Below, one piece after another: positions 1-8,259 of a stretch of 64,000 nt of DNA. Source of the DNA: Caballeronia sp. NK8 (lineage in GTDB: Bacteria; Pseudomonadota; Gammaproteobacteria; Burkholderiales; Burkholderiaceae); contig NZ_AP024325.1 in NCBI RefSeq assembly GCF_018408855.1, positions 1,116,001-1,180,000 on the forward strand. Direction: 5' to 3'. The notes beneath the pieces are model-generated. The model saw nothing but the letters and a program-made list of their open reading frames with translations. It was not told the DNA's origin and ran no database searches. Made by a program: the position numbers and the translations under genes. Each line of letters starts with the position of its first letter. Positions within the stretch are counted from its first letter, which is position 1.

Positions 1-1
1 A

Positions 2-400
2 CTGTCGGGCGGCATGCGTCAGCGCGTTTCGATCGCGCGCGCGTTCGCGAACGACCCCGACATTCTGCTGATGGACGAACCCTTCTCCGCACTCGACGAA
101 CAGAACAAGGTGCTGTTGCAGGAAGAACTGCTGCGCATCTGGGAAGAGACGCGCAAGACCGTGCTCTTCATCACGCACAGCGTCGATGAAGCGGTGACGC
201 TCGGCGATCGCGTGATGATCATGACGGCGCAGCCGGGCACGGCGAAACAGATCGTCGATGTGCCGTTCGAACGTCCGCGCTCGGTGCTCGAACTGCGTTC
301 GCGGCCCGAGTACGGCGAGTTCGTCTATTCCATCTGGGGGCAACTGCGCGAGGAAGTTCAGCGCGCCCGTTCACGCGACCTTGGCGAGATTCACGCATGA
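2..400 (+). CDS. ABC transporter ATP-binding protein, taurine/sulfonate type (5' truncated)
   Basis: Only the C-terminal 132 codons are inside the window; the reading frame is open at the left edge. It begins at the ABC signature (LSGGMRQRV), followed by Walker B (ILLMDEPFSALD) and the H-loop (FITHSVDEA), so this is the nucleotide-binding subunit that powers an importer at the inner membrane. The signature and the C-terminal region resemble the SsuB/TauB/NrtD group, which import sulfonates, taurine, nitrate or aromatic acids. The stop overlaps the permease start as ATGA, showing an operon. Substrate is unknown; the neighbouring Rieske oxygenases suggest an aromatic or heteroaromatic acid, which is inference. 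Confidence 0.9.
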   Translation: MSGGMRQRVSIARAFANDPDILLMDEPFSALDEQNKVLLQEELLRIWEETRKTVLFITHSVDEAVTLGDRVMIMTAQPGTAKQIVDVPFERPRSVLELRSRPEYGEFVYSIWGQLREEVQRARSRDLGEIHA

Positions 401-1230
401 AAACCGCGCAAAAACTGACCGCACCGGCGATGCAATACACGTCATCCTCTTCCCGTCTCAAGCGCTTGTTCTCGGGCAATAGCCGCGACCGCATGATCAG
501 CATCGCATCGCCGGTCGTGCTGCTGATTATCTGGCAGATCCTCGCGGAGACGGGCGTGATCGACGAGCGCTTCTTTCCCGCGCCATCGAAAGTGTTCGGC
601 ACTTTCATCGCGCTCGTCAACGACGGCTCGCTATGGGACAACACCTGGGCCACGCTGCAGCGTCTCTTCTGGGGCACGCTCGCGGGCGGCATTCCGGCGC
701 TGATCCTCGGCGTGGCGATCGGTCTGTCGCGGCCGCTGCGCGCCGTGTTCGACCCGCTCATCGCAGCAACCTATCCGGTGCCGAAAAGCGCGATCTTTCC
801 GCTGCTGCTGCTGATCTGCGGACTCGGCGAAGCATCGAAGATCGTGATGGTCGCGATTGGCGTGTTCTTCCCCGTGCTCATCAATACCGCTACGGGCGTG
901 CTAGAAATCAACAAGATCTATCTTGATGTGGGCCGCAACTTCCGCGCGAGCCGCTGGCAAGTGTTTCGCACCATCGCACTGCCGGGCGCCGTGCCGCACA
1001 TCATGAGCGGCATCAAGCTCGGCATCGGTCTCGGTCTGATGCTGATCGCCATCGCGGAAATGATCGGTTCGAAGAGCGGCCTCGGCTACATGATCTGGAA
1101 TGCGTGGGAGCTGCTGTCCGTAGAACAGATGTACGTCGGCTTGCTCGTGATCGCCGCGCTCGGCTATCTCATCTCGGTCGTGCTGACCGAGCTGGAGCGC
1201 AAGCTGATTCCGTGGAAGTCCTCGCGTTGA
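397..1230 (+). CDS. ABC transporter permease, SsuC/TauC family
   Basis: A 277-residue integral membrane protein of the usual length for this family. After a roughly 35-residue polar N-terminus there are about six hydrophobic segments. The EAA-type cytoplasmic loop that docks the ATPase is near residues 180-200 (FRASRWQVFRTIALPGAVPH). It forms the channel of the importer together with the upstream ATPase, with which it overlaps by four bases. No periplasmic binding protein is seen downstream; it may lie upstream of the window. Family assignment is firm, substrate is not. Confidence 0.9.
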   Translation: MKTAQKLTAPAMQYTSSSSRLKRLFSGNSRDRMISIASPVVLLIIWQILAETGVIDERFFPAPSKVFGTFIALVNDGSLWDNTWATLQRLFWGTLAGGIPALILGVAIGLSRPLRAVFDPLIAATYPVPKSAIFPLLLLICGLGEASKIVMVAIGVFFPVLINTATGVLEINKIYLDVGRNFRASRWQVFRTIALPGAVPHIMSGIKLGIGLGLMLIAIAEMIGSKSGLGYMIWNAWELLSVEQMYVGLLVIAALGYLISVVLTELERKLIPWKSSR

Positions 1231-1255
1231 ACGCGCCTCATCATTACGTCACGTC

Positions 1256-1966
1256 ATGAATTCGACCGTATCGATTCAAACGCAGAACCATACCGGCCAG
1301 AAGCGCATGCTGGCCGACGCGATCCTCATGCTGGAACGCGCCGAAGTCATCGATTTCAACGGACACGCAAGCTGGCGCGTGCCGGGCCAGGAGCGCATGC
1401 TGATCAACTCGGGCGCGTCGGCGCGCAGCGCGCTCAGTGCGGCGGATATCGTCATCATCGATTTCGACGGCAACCTGATCGAAGGCGACGCCGCCCCGCC
1501 GATGGAGTTTCACATCCATTCGGAGATCTATCGCAGGCGGCCCGATGCGGGCTCGGTGATTCATGCACATCCGTTATGGTCGACGCTCTTCAGCATGACA
1601 GGCAAGCCGGTCCAGCCCGTCATCATGCAGGCGGCCGTGCTCGGCGAGATCCAGCGCTTTCCGAAGACCGCATCGATCAATCGCAAGGAACTCGGCGAAG
1701 AACTGGCCGAAGCGCTCGGGCCGCATCGCGTCGCCATGCTGAAGTCGCATGGTTCGGTGATCGCGGCGGCGAGCATTCTGGAAGCGTTCGTGCTCGCGTT
1801 CTATCTGGAAGAGAACGCGCATCGACAATATCTTGCGAGTCAGCTCGGTGAACCGGCCGTGTTGGATCAGGCACAGATCGAGGTGATCCGGCGCAATCTG
1901 TGGAAGCCGAACCTGCTGCAGAAGGTCTGGGACTATCACGCGGGCAAACTCGGCGAACGCGGCTAG
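1256..1966 (+). CDS. class II aldolase/adducin family protein
   Basis: A 236-residue protein with the class II aldolase/adducin fold. Likely metal ligands are visible in HIHSEIY (residues 86-92), HAHPLWS (103-109) and LKSHGSV (about 161-167). Members cleave sugar phosphates (fuculose or ribulose phosphates), but several aromatic-pathway members decarboxylate hydroxylated aromatic acids, for example 3,4-dihydroxyphthalate decarboxylase. Sitting between a TauBC-like importer and a phthalate-dioxygenase-like oxygenase, a decarboxylase role is attractive but inferred. It starts 25 bases after the permease stop, consistent with one operon. Confidence 0.85.
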   Translation: MNSTVSIQTQNHTGQKRMLADAILMLERAEVIDFNGHASWRVPGQERMLINSGASARSALSAADIVIIDFDGNLIEGDAAPPMEFHIHSEIYRRRPDAGSVIHAHPLWSTLFSMTGKPVQPVIMQAAVLGEIQRFPKTASINRKELGEELAEALGPHRVAMLKSHGSVIAAASILEAFVLAFYLEENAHRQYLASQLGEPAVLDQAQIEVIRRNLWKPNLLQKVWDYHAGKLGERG

Positions 1967-1979
1967 CTTTTCGTTCCAT

Positions 1980-2897
1980 ATGCATCGCGAACGCATACCG
2001 GTCTATGTCGTGACCGGTTTTCTCGGCAGCGGCAAATCCACGCTGCTCGCGCGCTGGCTGAAGGAAGCGCCTTTCTCGAACGCCGCGCTCATCGTCAATG
2101 AAATCGGCGAGGTGGGCATCGATCACGCGACGCTCGGGTTCTCCGGCGATGCGTCGATGCTGCTCGCCGATGCCTGCGTCTGTTGCAGCGGCCTGCCCGC
2201 GCTCAACGAAGCGCTGGAACAACTGTTCTGGGCGCGGCTGCATCGCAGCGTCGCGCGCTTCGAGATGGTGGTCATCGAAACGACCGGACTCGCCGATCCC
2301 GGGCCGCTCGTCGCATCGCTCAGTCTCAATGCGTTCGTGAAGGAGCGCTATCGCATCGCGGGCACGTTCACGACGATCGCCGCGCCGAATGCGCTCGATA
2401 CGCTCGCGAGCTTTCCCGAGGCGCGCGCGCAGCTCGATAGCGCGGATGCGGTGATCGTCACGAAGACGGATCTCGTCGACGCGCAAACGCTCGTTGCAGT
2501 GGACACGCAGTTGTCCATCGAACGCGTCGGGCATTCGGCGCATGCCAGCTTCGGCTTGCAGGATGCGCTCGCGCTGCTCGCTCGCCCTGCGCAGCGCATC
2601 GAGCGCGCGTTCACGCGCCCGTTCTCTCGTCCGCGCTCGCACGATGCGACGACGCACTTCATCGCCATCGACGAAGCAGCCGATATCGACGCGTTGAACG
2701 CGCACGTTCAGTCGCTCATCGATCGATATGGCGGGTCGTTGCTCAGATTGAAGGGCCTGGTGCGGCTGAAGGGACGCGAGTCTATCGCAGTGGTGCAGTT
2801 CGCGCGCGGCGATCCACGCGCGCGCATCGCGGAAGGACCGGCGAGCGCGGTCAGAAGCGGCCTGACCTTGATCGTCAGGCCGAACGCATCGCGCTAG
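1980..2897 (+). CDS. CobW/P47K family (G3E) GTPase
   Basis: A 305-residue G3E GTPase of the COG0523/CobW family. The P-loop GFLGSGKST is at residues 13-21, the family metal-binding motif CVCC at 66-69, a switch-like ETTGLADPGP near 100-109, and a guanine-specificity motif of the TKTD type near 163-166. A CobW C-terminal domain follows. Such proteins are metallochaperones for zinc, cobalt or iron sites. The gene starts 13 bases after the aldolase stop, so it is probably co-transcribed. A role in loading metal into a catabolic enzyme of this cluster is a reasonable guess, not shown by sequence. Confidence 0.88.
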   Translation: MHRERIPVYVVTGFLGSGKSTLLARWLKEAPFSNAALIVNEIGEVGIDHATLGFSGDASMLLADACVCCSGLPALNEALEQLFWARLHRSVARFEMVVIETTGLADPGPLVASLSLNAFVKERYRIAGTFTTIAAPNALDTLASFPEARAQLDSADAVIVTKTDLVDAQTLVAVDTQLSIERVGHSAHASFGLQDALALLARPAQRIERAFTRPFSRPRSHDATTHFIAIDEAADIDALNAHVQSLIDRYGGSLLRLKGLVRLKGRESIAVVQFARGDPRARIAEGPASAVRSGLTLIVRPNASR

Positions 2898-2918
2898 CCA
2901 CGCGCGCCGGCGCAGGTT

Positions 2919-3245
2919 TCATTCGCCCTCGATCTCGATGGTCACCTCGCCATCCTCGACATGCGTCTTGTACGTCTTGAGCGGAATCATGCAGGGCGGC
3001 GCGACGACTTCGCCCGTCCTGATGTTGAACGAGCCGTTATGGAAATCGCACTCCACCACGTCGCCGTCGATGTACCCCTCGGACAGCGATCCGGGACCGT
3101 GCGTGCATGTGTCGTTGGTCACGAAGTACTCGCCCTGAACGTTGAACACGGCCAGCGTGAGGCCGTTCTTCTCGATCTTGATGGCCTGACCCTCGGCCAC
3201 GTCGCCGGCCTTGCAAAGACGGGCAAATGCGCAAGCTTGATGCAT
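2919..3245 (-). CDS. Rieske [2Fe-2S] ferredoxin
   Basis: A 108-residue single-domain Rieske protein. The cluster ligands are in CTHG and, 17 residues later, CDFH (C-x-H...C-x2-H). The length and the fold with no transmembrane segment match soluble Rieske-type ferredoxins that pass electrons from a reductase to a Rieske oxygenase. It is divergent from the oxygenase gene that starts at 3393, and the shared upstream region holds two inverted repeats. It probably supplies electrons to one or both oxygenase alpha subunits here. Confidence 0.9.
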   Translation of the reverse strand: MHQACAFARLCKAGDVAEGQAIKIEKNGLTLAVFNVQGEYFVTNDTCTHGPGSLSEGYIDGDVVECDFHNGSFNIRTGEVVAPPCMIPLKTYKTHVEDGEVTIEIEGE

Positions 3246-3293
3246 CGGTTCTCTCCTTCTCCGTTTGACATGGAATGGGTCAAATGATAACTT

Positions 3294-3331
3294 TGTTCCT
3301 GTTTGATGAACAGCGTTCCTTTATATGGAAC
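3294..3331. promoter_or_regulatory. paired inverted repeats between divergent ferredoxin and oxygenase genes
   Basis: Two dyads lie side by side: TGTTC-N9-GAACA (3294-3312) and GTTCC-N7-GGAAC (3315-3331). Spacing and position between divergent catabolic genes suit an operator, possibly for the IclR-type regulator encoded at 9268-10065, whose family binds short palindromes of this kind. No protein-DNA evidence is available; the arms are only five bases. Confidence 0.4.
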
Positions 3332-3392
3332 GAACGACAGAGACTTCGAAAGAACGCGTCCAGACACGGACGCAAACCTTGAGGCAGGCATC

Positions 3393-4679
3393 ATGTTGAG
3401 AAAAGAGCAAAACGATCTGGTCACGCAGACCGGCCCCGCCACTCCGATGGGCGAACTGTTCCGGCGCTTCTGGCTGCCCGCGCTGCTTTCCGAGGAACTC
3501 GCGGAGCCGGGCGGCGAGCCGGTGCGTCTGCAGCTTCTTTCCGAGCGCATGCTCGCGTTCCGCGATTCGGAAGGCAAGCTCGGTCTCATCGACGAGTTCT
3601 GCGCGCATCGCGGCGTTTCGCTCTGGTTCGGCCGCAACGAGCAAGGCGGCATCCGCTGCCCGTATCACGGCTGGAAATACGACGTGACCGGACAATGCGT
3701 CGACGTGCCGTCGGAGCCCGCTGCGAGCGGCTACTGCAACAAGATCAAGCTGAAGTCGTATCCGCTCGTCGAGCAAGGCGGCGTGATCTGGGTCTACATG
3801 GGTCCGCAGGACGAACAGCCGCCGCTGCCCGCATTCGAGTTCTCGACCGTGCCGGCGAGCCAGTCGTTCACGAGCAAGCGTCTGCAGGAATGCAACTGGC
3901 TGCAGGCGCTCGAAGGCGGCGTCGATTCGAGCCACGTCTCGTTCCTGCACAGCGGCAGCCTCAACACGGACCCGCTGTTCAAGGGTTCACGCGGCAATCA
4001 GTACAACCTTTCCGATCTGAGCCCGGTGTTCGAAGTGGTGGAATCGGACGGCGGTCTTTTCATCGGCGCACGCCGCAATGCCGAGGACGACCAGTACTAC
4101 TGGCGCATCACGCCGTGGGTCATGCCCTGCTTCACGATGGTTCCGCCGCGTGGCGATCACCCGGTGCACGGTCACTTCTGGGTGCCGATCGACGATGAAA
4201 ACTGCTGGGCCTGGAGCTTCGACTACCATCCGACGCGCGATCTCACCGAGAGCGAAGTGCAGGCAATGAAAGACGGCAAGGGCATTCACGTGCGCTACAT
4301 CCCGGGCACGTATATTCCGCTGCAGAACAAGACCAATAACTATCTGATGGATCGTGCCGCGCAAAAGGCGGGCATCACGTATAGCGGCGTGGAAGGCATT
4401 GCGATGCAGGACGCGTCGCTGCAGGAAAGCATGGGACCGATTCAGGACCGCACGCGCGAGAATCTCGTATCGACGGACAACGGCATCATCATGGTGCGTC
4501 ACCGTTTGATGAAGGCAGCGCGTGCGCTCGCCGAGAAAGGCGTCGAGCCGCCCGGACGCGATCCGGAAGCGCAGAAAGTGCGCTCGGTCGCGATCGTCCT
4601 GCATCGCGACAAGCCGTTCAAGGAAGGCGCGCACGATGCGCTTCACGCCGAAGCGGGCAAGGCTCACACCACCATCTGA
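3393..4679 (+). CDS. Rieske non-haem iron oxygenase, alpha subunit (phthalate 4,5-dioxygenase-like)
   Basis: A 428-residue oxygenase subunit. The Rieske ligands are in CAHRG and CPYHGW in the first 100 residues. The mononuclear iron site shows D-x2-H-x4-H in DSSHVSFLH near residues 175-183. Overall layout and length fit the phthalate 4,5-dioxygenase / carbazole-type single-subunit oxygenases that hydroxylate aromatic acids. The ATG at 3393 is chosen because a GAGG ribosome site (3381-3384) precedes it; an in-frame upstream ATG at 3303 would add 30 unlikely residues. It needs the ferredoxin (2919-3245) and the reductase (8260-9225). Substrate unknown. Confidence 0.9.
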   Translation: MLRKEQNDLVTQTGPATPMGELFRRFWLPALLSEELAEPGGEPVRLQLLSERMLAFRDSEGKLGLIDEFCAHRGVSLWFGRNEQGGIRCPYHGWKYDVTGQCVDVPSEPAASGYCNKIKLKSYPLVEQGGVIWVYMGPQDEQPPLPAFEFSTVPASQSFTSKRLQECNWLQALEGGVDSSHVSFLHSGSLNTDPLFKGSRGNQYNLSDLSPVFEVVESDGGLFIGARRNAEDDQYYWRITPWVMPCFTMVPPRGDHPVHGHFWVPIDDENCWAWSFDYHPTRDLTESEVQAMKDGKGIHVRYIPGTYIPLQNKTNNYLMDRAAQKAGITYSGVEGIAMQDASLQESMGPIQDRTRENLVSTDNGIIMVRHRLMKAARALAEKGVEPPGRDPEAQKVRSVAIVLHRDKPFKEGAHDALHAEAGKAHTTI

Positions 4680-4684
4680 CGAGC

Positions 4685-5821
4685 ATGAACGAAGCACATC
4701 GACATAGCGAACCCTCGCGTACCTTCAAGGCAGCAGTTGCAGTCGAGCCATCACGCACGCAGATCCAGACGTTCGAGCGGCCTGCTGTCACGGCCTCGAC
4801 GGGACTGTTGCGCGTCGCGATCACGGGCGTGTGCGGCAGCGACGGCCCGTACTATCGGCAACTGCCGCAAAGTCGCGGACCGCTCATTCTCGGGCACGAG
4901 ACGGTCGGGCATATCGAGGAAGCGGGCGAACTCGCGCGCGCCCGCTGGGGCCTGAAGGAAGGCGATTACGTCGCGCTGGAAGAGTACGTTCCGTGCGGCC
5001 ATTGCGAGTACTGTCTCTCCAACGAGTTCCGGCTTTGCGATGCAACCGACTGGCGTCTCAATGGCCTGCGCTACGGCGCAACGGGTCTGCGCACCGCGCC
5101 GGGTTTCTGGGGCGGCTTCAGCCAGTATCAATACCTTCAGCTGAATACGGTGTTTCATCGCGTACCTTCGAGCGTCGCGCCGAAACATGCCGCGCTTGCG
5201 CTTCCGCTTGGCAACGGCATCGAGTGGGCTTATCTGCAAGGCGGCGCGGGACCGGGTCAGGCGGTCGTGATCCAGGGGCCGGGACAGCAAGGTTTGTCGT
5301 GCGTCGTCGCGGCGCGTGAAGCCGGCGCGGCAAAGATCATCGTGACGGGGCTATCGACGAAAACAGATCGCGAGCGGCTCGAACTCGCTAAGCGTCTCGG
5401 CGCGGATTACACGATAGAAGTCGATCAGGAAGACGTGCTCGAACGCGTCGCCGATCTGACCGGCGGCGCGATGGCGGACCTCGTCATCGATTGCGCATCG
5501 GGTGGTCCGTCGACGGTCACGTCCGCGATCCAGCTTGCGCGCAAGCGTGGCACGGTCGTGCTCGGCGGCCAGAAGCGCGTGCCGATTCCCGAGTTCAACA
5601 GCGACATGATCATTGCGCGCTTTCTCACGGTGAAGGGCATGCGCGGGCATAGCTATCAGTCTGTCGAACTCGCGCTGCAACTCATCGCCGCGAATCGTCA
5701 CGATGTCACGCGCATGAGCACGCACACCTTCGGCCTCGACGACACCGATCTCGCATTGCGCACCTTGCAGGGCGAAGGCGTGGAAGGCGCGATTCACATG
5801 ACGATCGATCCATGGAAGTGA
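4685..5821 (+). CDS. zinc-dependent alcohol dehydrogenase (MDR superfamily)
   Basis: A 378-residue medium-chain dehydrogenase. Catalytic zinc ligands are in GVCGSD and GHE; the four-cysteine structural zinc site is visible in VPCGHCEYC and FRLC. The nucleotide-binding glycine motif is GPGQQG near residue 200. It should oxidise an alcohol or diol with NAD(P). It begins 5 bases after the oxygenase stop and overlaps the next gene by 10 bases, so it belongs to the oxygenase operon and may act on a dihydrodiol or side-chain alcohol; that role is inferred. Confidence 0.88.
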   Translation: MNEAHRHSEPSRTFKAAVAVEPSRTQIQTFERPAVTASTGLLRVAITGVCGSDGPYYRQLPQSRGPLILGHETVGHIEEAGELARARWGLKEGDYVALEEYVPCGHCEYCLSNEFRLCDATDWRLNGLRYGATGLRTAPGFWGGFSQYQYLQLNTVFHRVPSSVAPKHAALALPLGNGIEWAYLQGGAGPGQAVVIQGPGQQGLSCVVAAREAGAAKIIVTGLSTKTDRERLELAKRLGADYTIEVDQEDVLERVADLTGGAMADLVIDCASGGPSTVTSAIQLARKRGTVVLGGQKRVPIPEFNSDMIIARFLTVKGMRGHSYQSVELALQLIAANRHDVTRMSTHTFGLDDTDLALRTLQGEGVEGAIHMTIDPWK

Positions 5822-6312
5822 CGATATCCGATCATCACGCGTCCTCGGAAGCGCGCTTCAGAGTACGCGCCCCGAATTCCGCGCCGCGTCGCATCAGGGT
5901 CATTGCTCTTACGGATGACGATGCGGAAGTGAGAAGATGCGCCGAGCGCGCGCGAGCCGATGTGCAGTTCGTGCGCGCCAGCGAGCTTGCCGCGTTATTG
6001 CAGACCGAAGGCGCCGATGCCGCGAGCATCCTGCGCAGCGTCGATGCGAACACGTCCGCGTTCAACGCGTGGCTCGGCGCGCCGGACCTCGTGGTGATCG
6101 CGGGCCGCGAAGGCGACGATGCGCAAGCGGGCGCCGTGGCGGCGAAGGCGTATCGCAATCGCGGCGTGACAGTGTCGGGCGTGGTCGGCCCTTCTCGCGA
6201 TGAACTCGCACGCGCCGGCACGGCCGATCTGTTGCGTCCTCATTGCACGATGCTGATCCTGCCGGTAAGCGCGGGCTATCTGGACGATCTGCTCGCCGCG
6301 CTCGGCGCATGA
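5812..6312 (+). CDS. hypothetical protein, 166 aa, in oxygenase operon
   Basis: I do not recognise this protein. It overlaps the dehydrogenase end by 10 bases, so it is co-translated with it. It has no signal peptide or membrane span. The middle looks like alternating strands and helices: IRVIALTDDDAEV near residues 28-40, then DLVVIAGREGDDAQAGAVAA followed by RGVTVSGVVG near 108-141. That second block loosely recalls the glycine-rich T4-loop region of FtsZ/tubulin folds (strand, glycine-rich turn, helix, strand), but the diagnostic GGGTGTG is absent. Possibly an accessory or nucleotide-binding-like protein; function unknown. Confidence 0.7.
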   Translation: MEVTISDHHASSEARFRVRAPNSAPRRIRVIALTDDDAEVRRCAERARADVQFVRASELAALLQTEGADAASILRSVDANTSAFNAWLGAPDLVVIAGREGDDAQAGAVAAKAYRNRGVTVSGVVGPSRDELARAGTADLLRPHCTMLILPVSAGYLDDLLAALGA

Positions 6313-6358
6313 ACAACGCATTCGTTCACGCACGCGTGGACATGCAGGAGACAAGGCT

Positions 6359-7642
6359 GTGAAGCAAGACATCAATCGATGGTGGACCGTCCTCGGTGGC
6401 GCGATCTGCCTGTCTGTCGGCGCCGGCGTGATATCGGCGTTCATGTTCGGCACCTTCATCAAGGCGATCGCCGCCGAGAATGGCTGGAGCCGCGCGCAGG
6501 TCTCGCTTGGCCTCACCATCTTCGAGTTCGCGATGGGGCCGGGCACGATCGTGCTCGGCTCGCTCATCGACCGCTTCGGCGTGCGGCGCCCGACGATGCT
6601 GTTTCTGCTGCTGTTCGCAGGATCGATTGCGTTCGTCGGCGTGATACCGGTTTCGCTCGCGCTTTTCTGTCTGGTGTTCGTGACGGTCGGCTTCTTCGCG
6701 CCGGGCAGCAATGCGTTGCCGTACGCGAAGGTCGTGTGTGCGCGCTTCGATCATCGGCGTGGCCTGGCGCTTGGGTTGACGGTCGGCGGCACGGCTATCG
6801 GCGCGATGCTGATGCCGCAATATGCGGGCTATCTGCTGCGTCATTTCGGCTGGCGCACGGGATATCTCGGCGTGGCCGCGTTGATGGCGGTGTTGTCGAT
6901 TCCCGCGCTCTACTTTCTCGTGAAGATGCCGCCCGGCGTCGATGAAGCGATCGCGCGCCGCGCGCGGGAAGCACGTGCCGATCTGCCTTCGCTCTGGACT
7001 ATCTTTCGTCATGACCGCACGTTTCGCTTGCTGGGCATCGCGATCTTCTGCATGTCGGGCGTGTTGCTTGCCTTGCTGTCGCAACTCGTGCCGATGATGA
7101 CAGATCGCGGCGAAACGGTACGCGCCGCAGGGACGATGCTTTCTGTTGCGGGACTGGCGTCGGCGGTTGGGCGCTTGTTCGCGGGCTATCTGATGGACCG
7201 CGTTCACGCGCCTCATGTCGCGGCGATGTCGTTTGGTCTGACGCTGTGCGGGGTGCTTATTCTCGCGGCAGGCGCGACGGGGAATGCGGCGATGATTGCA
7301 TCGGCGATGATCGGTGTCAGCATTGGGGCCGAGGCGGACATCATCACGTTCATCGTGAGCCGTTACTTCGATTTGCGCCTCTTCGGGCGCGTGTGTGGGG
7401 GTATGTGGGCTTGCTGGGGATGGGGAGCGGGGATCATGATTTTTCTTTCCGGCCTCTGTTATGACCTCACCCGGTCTTATCATCTGGCGTTGTGGGTGTT
7501 TTCGGGGCTCGTTGCCTTGTCGGTGATTTCTATTATCAGGTTAGGGCCTTATGTTTATCCTGAGCAAGGGGATCCTCGGAAGGGTTTGGATACTGCTTCT
7601 TCGGGTATCGGGATCGATAAGTCTTCTGCTGAAATTTCGTGA
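6359..7642 (+). CDS. MFS transporter
   Basis: A 427-residue major facilitator with about 12 hydrophobic segments, similar in style to the monocarboxylate/oxalate-formate branch. The cytoplasmic loop 2-3 motif is seen as GSLIDRFGVRRP. The start is GTG, supported by AGGAGA seven bases upstream. It follows the 166-residue gene by 46 bases and is likely the last gene of the oxygenase operon, carrying an organic acid substrate or product across the inner membrane. A 576-base inverted repeat lies just after its stop. Confidence 0.85.
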   Translation: MKQDINRWWTVLGGAICLSVGAGVISAFMFGTFIKAIAAENGWSRAQVSLGLTIFEFAMGPGTIVLGSLIDRFGVRRPTMLFLLLFAGSIAFVGVIPVSLALFCLVFVTVGFFAPGSNALPYAKVVCARFDHRRGLALGLTVGGTAIGAMLMPQYAGYLLRHFGWRTGYLGVAALMAVLSIPALYFLVKMPPGVDEAIARRAREARADLPSLWTIFRHDRTFRLLGIAIFCMSGVLLALLSQLVPMMTDRGETVRAAGTMLSVAGLASAVGRLFAGYLMDRVHAPHVAAMSFGLTLCGVLILAAGATGNAAMIASAMIGVSIGAEADIITFIVSRYFDLRLFGRVCGGMWACWGWGAGIMIFLSGLCYDLTRSYHLALWVFSGLVALSVISIIRLGPYVYPEQGDPRKGLDTASSGIGIDKSSAEIS

Positions 7643-7656
7643 AATCCTGAATTGTT

Positions 7657-8232
7657 GTCGGTCTATTGGCACTGCCCCTCCCCGGGGCGGGGGTCACTTT
7701 CTTTGCTGCTGCAAAGAAAGTAACCAAAGAAAGCAGCTAGGGCACGGCCCGCGGTCACACGCAGTTTGGCCATGCTTGCCAGATGCGGTGGGCTCAGTAG
7801 CGAGTGCCCTCATAGGCCCCATCCGGCTTGGACCGCGCACGGTCTGTCACATCGCACCACGGAACAGACTGGTTCAGCACCAAATGGCTCCGGCCCGCTG
7901 CGCGGCCGACCGGTCCATCGGGTTTGCGTGTGCTTCTGCGTTTCTCTTTTCTCGTCGGTTTTCCCTTGCACACCGAACGGCAGCGCGTAGCGCTGTGCCG
8001 GAACTCTTTCGTGCTGAACCAGCGCGCTCAAACGACTAGCTTGTCAGACCGTGCGCGGTCCAAGCCCGATGTGGCCTACGAGGGCACTCGCTACAGAGGC
8101 CACGAACAACGAGAAGAACACCCAAATTGCGTGTGACCGCGGGCGGCTCAAGCTGCTTTCTTTGGTTACTTTCTTTGCAGCAGCAAAGAAAGTGACTGCC
8201 GCCCCGCACAGGGGCAACGCCAATAAACCGAC
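7657..8232. repeat. 576-bp inverted-repeat element, copy 1
   Basis: This non-coding stretch fills the space between two convergent genes. It opens with GTCGGTCTATTGGC and closes with the near reverse complement. The two arms, each about 200 bases, match each other with scattered differences. Inside each arm is a perfect hairpin (7697-7720 and 8169-8192) with stem CTTTCTTTGC/GCAAAGAAAG and a four-base loop. The centre holds another hairpin, CAGCGC-GTA-GCGCTG. A second copy, same length and inverted, lies at 60451-61026. Short open frames across it are explained by the repeat. It could be a bidirectional terminator, a MITE-like element or a structured RNA. Confidence 0.85.
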
Positions 8233-8259
8233 ACGCTAACGGGATCCGGCAACAAAAAA

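Noticed and set aside
7657..8232. Long repeat considered as an insertion sequence or CRISPR
   Set aside because: No transposase frame, no target-site duplication seen, and no regularly spaced short repeats.
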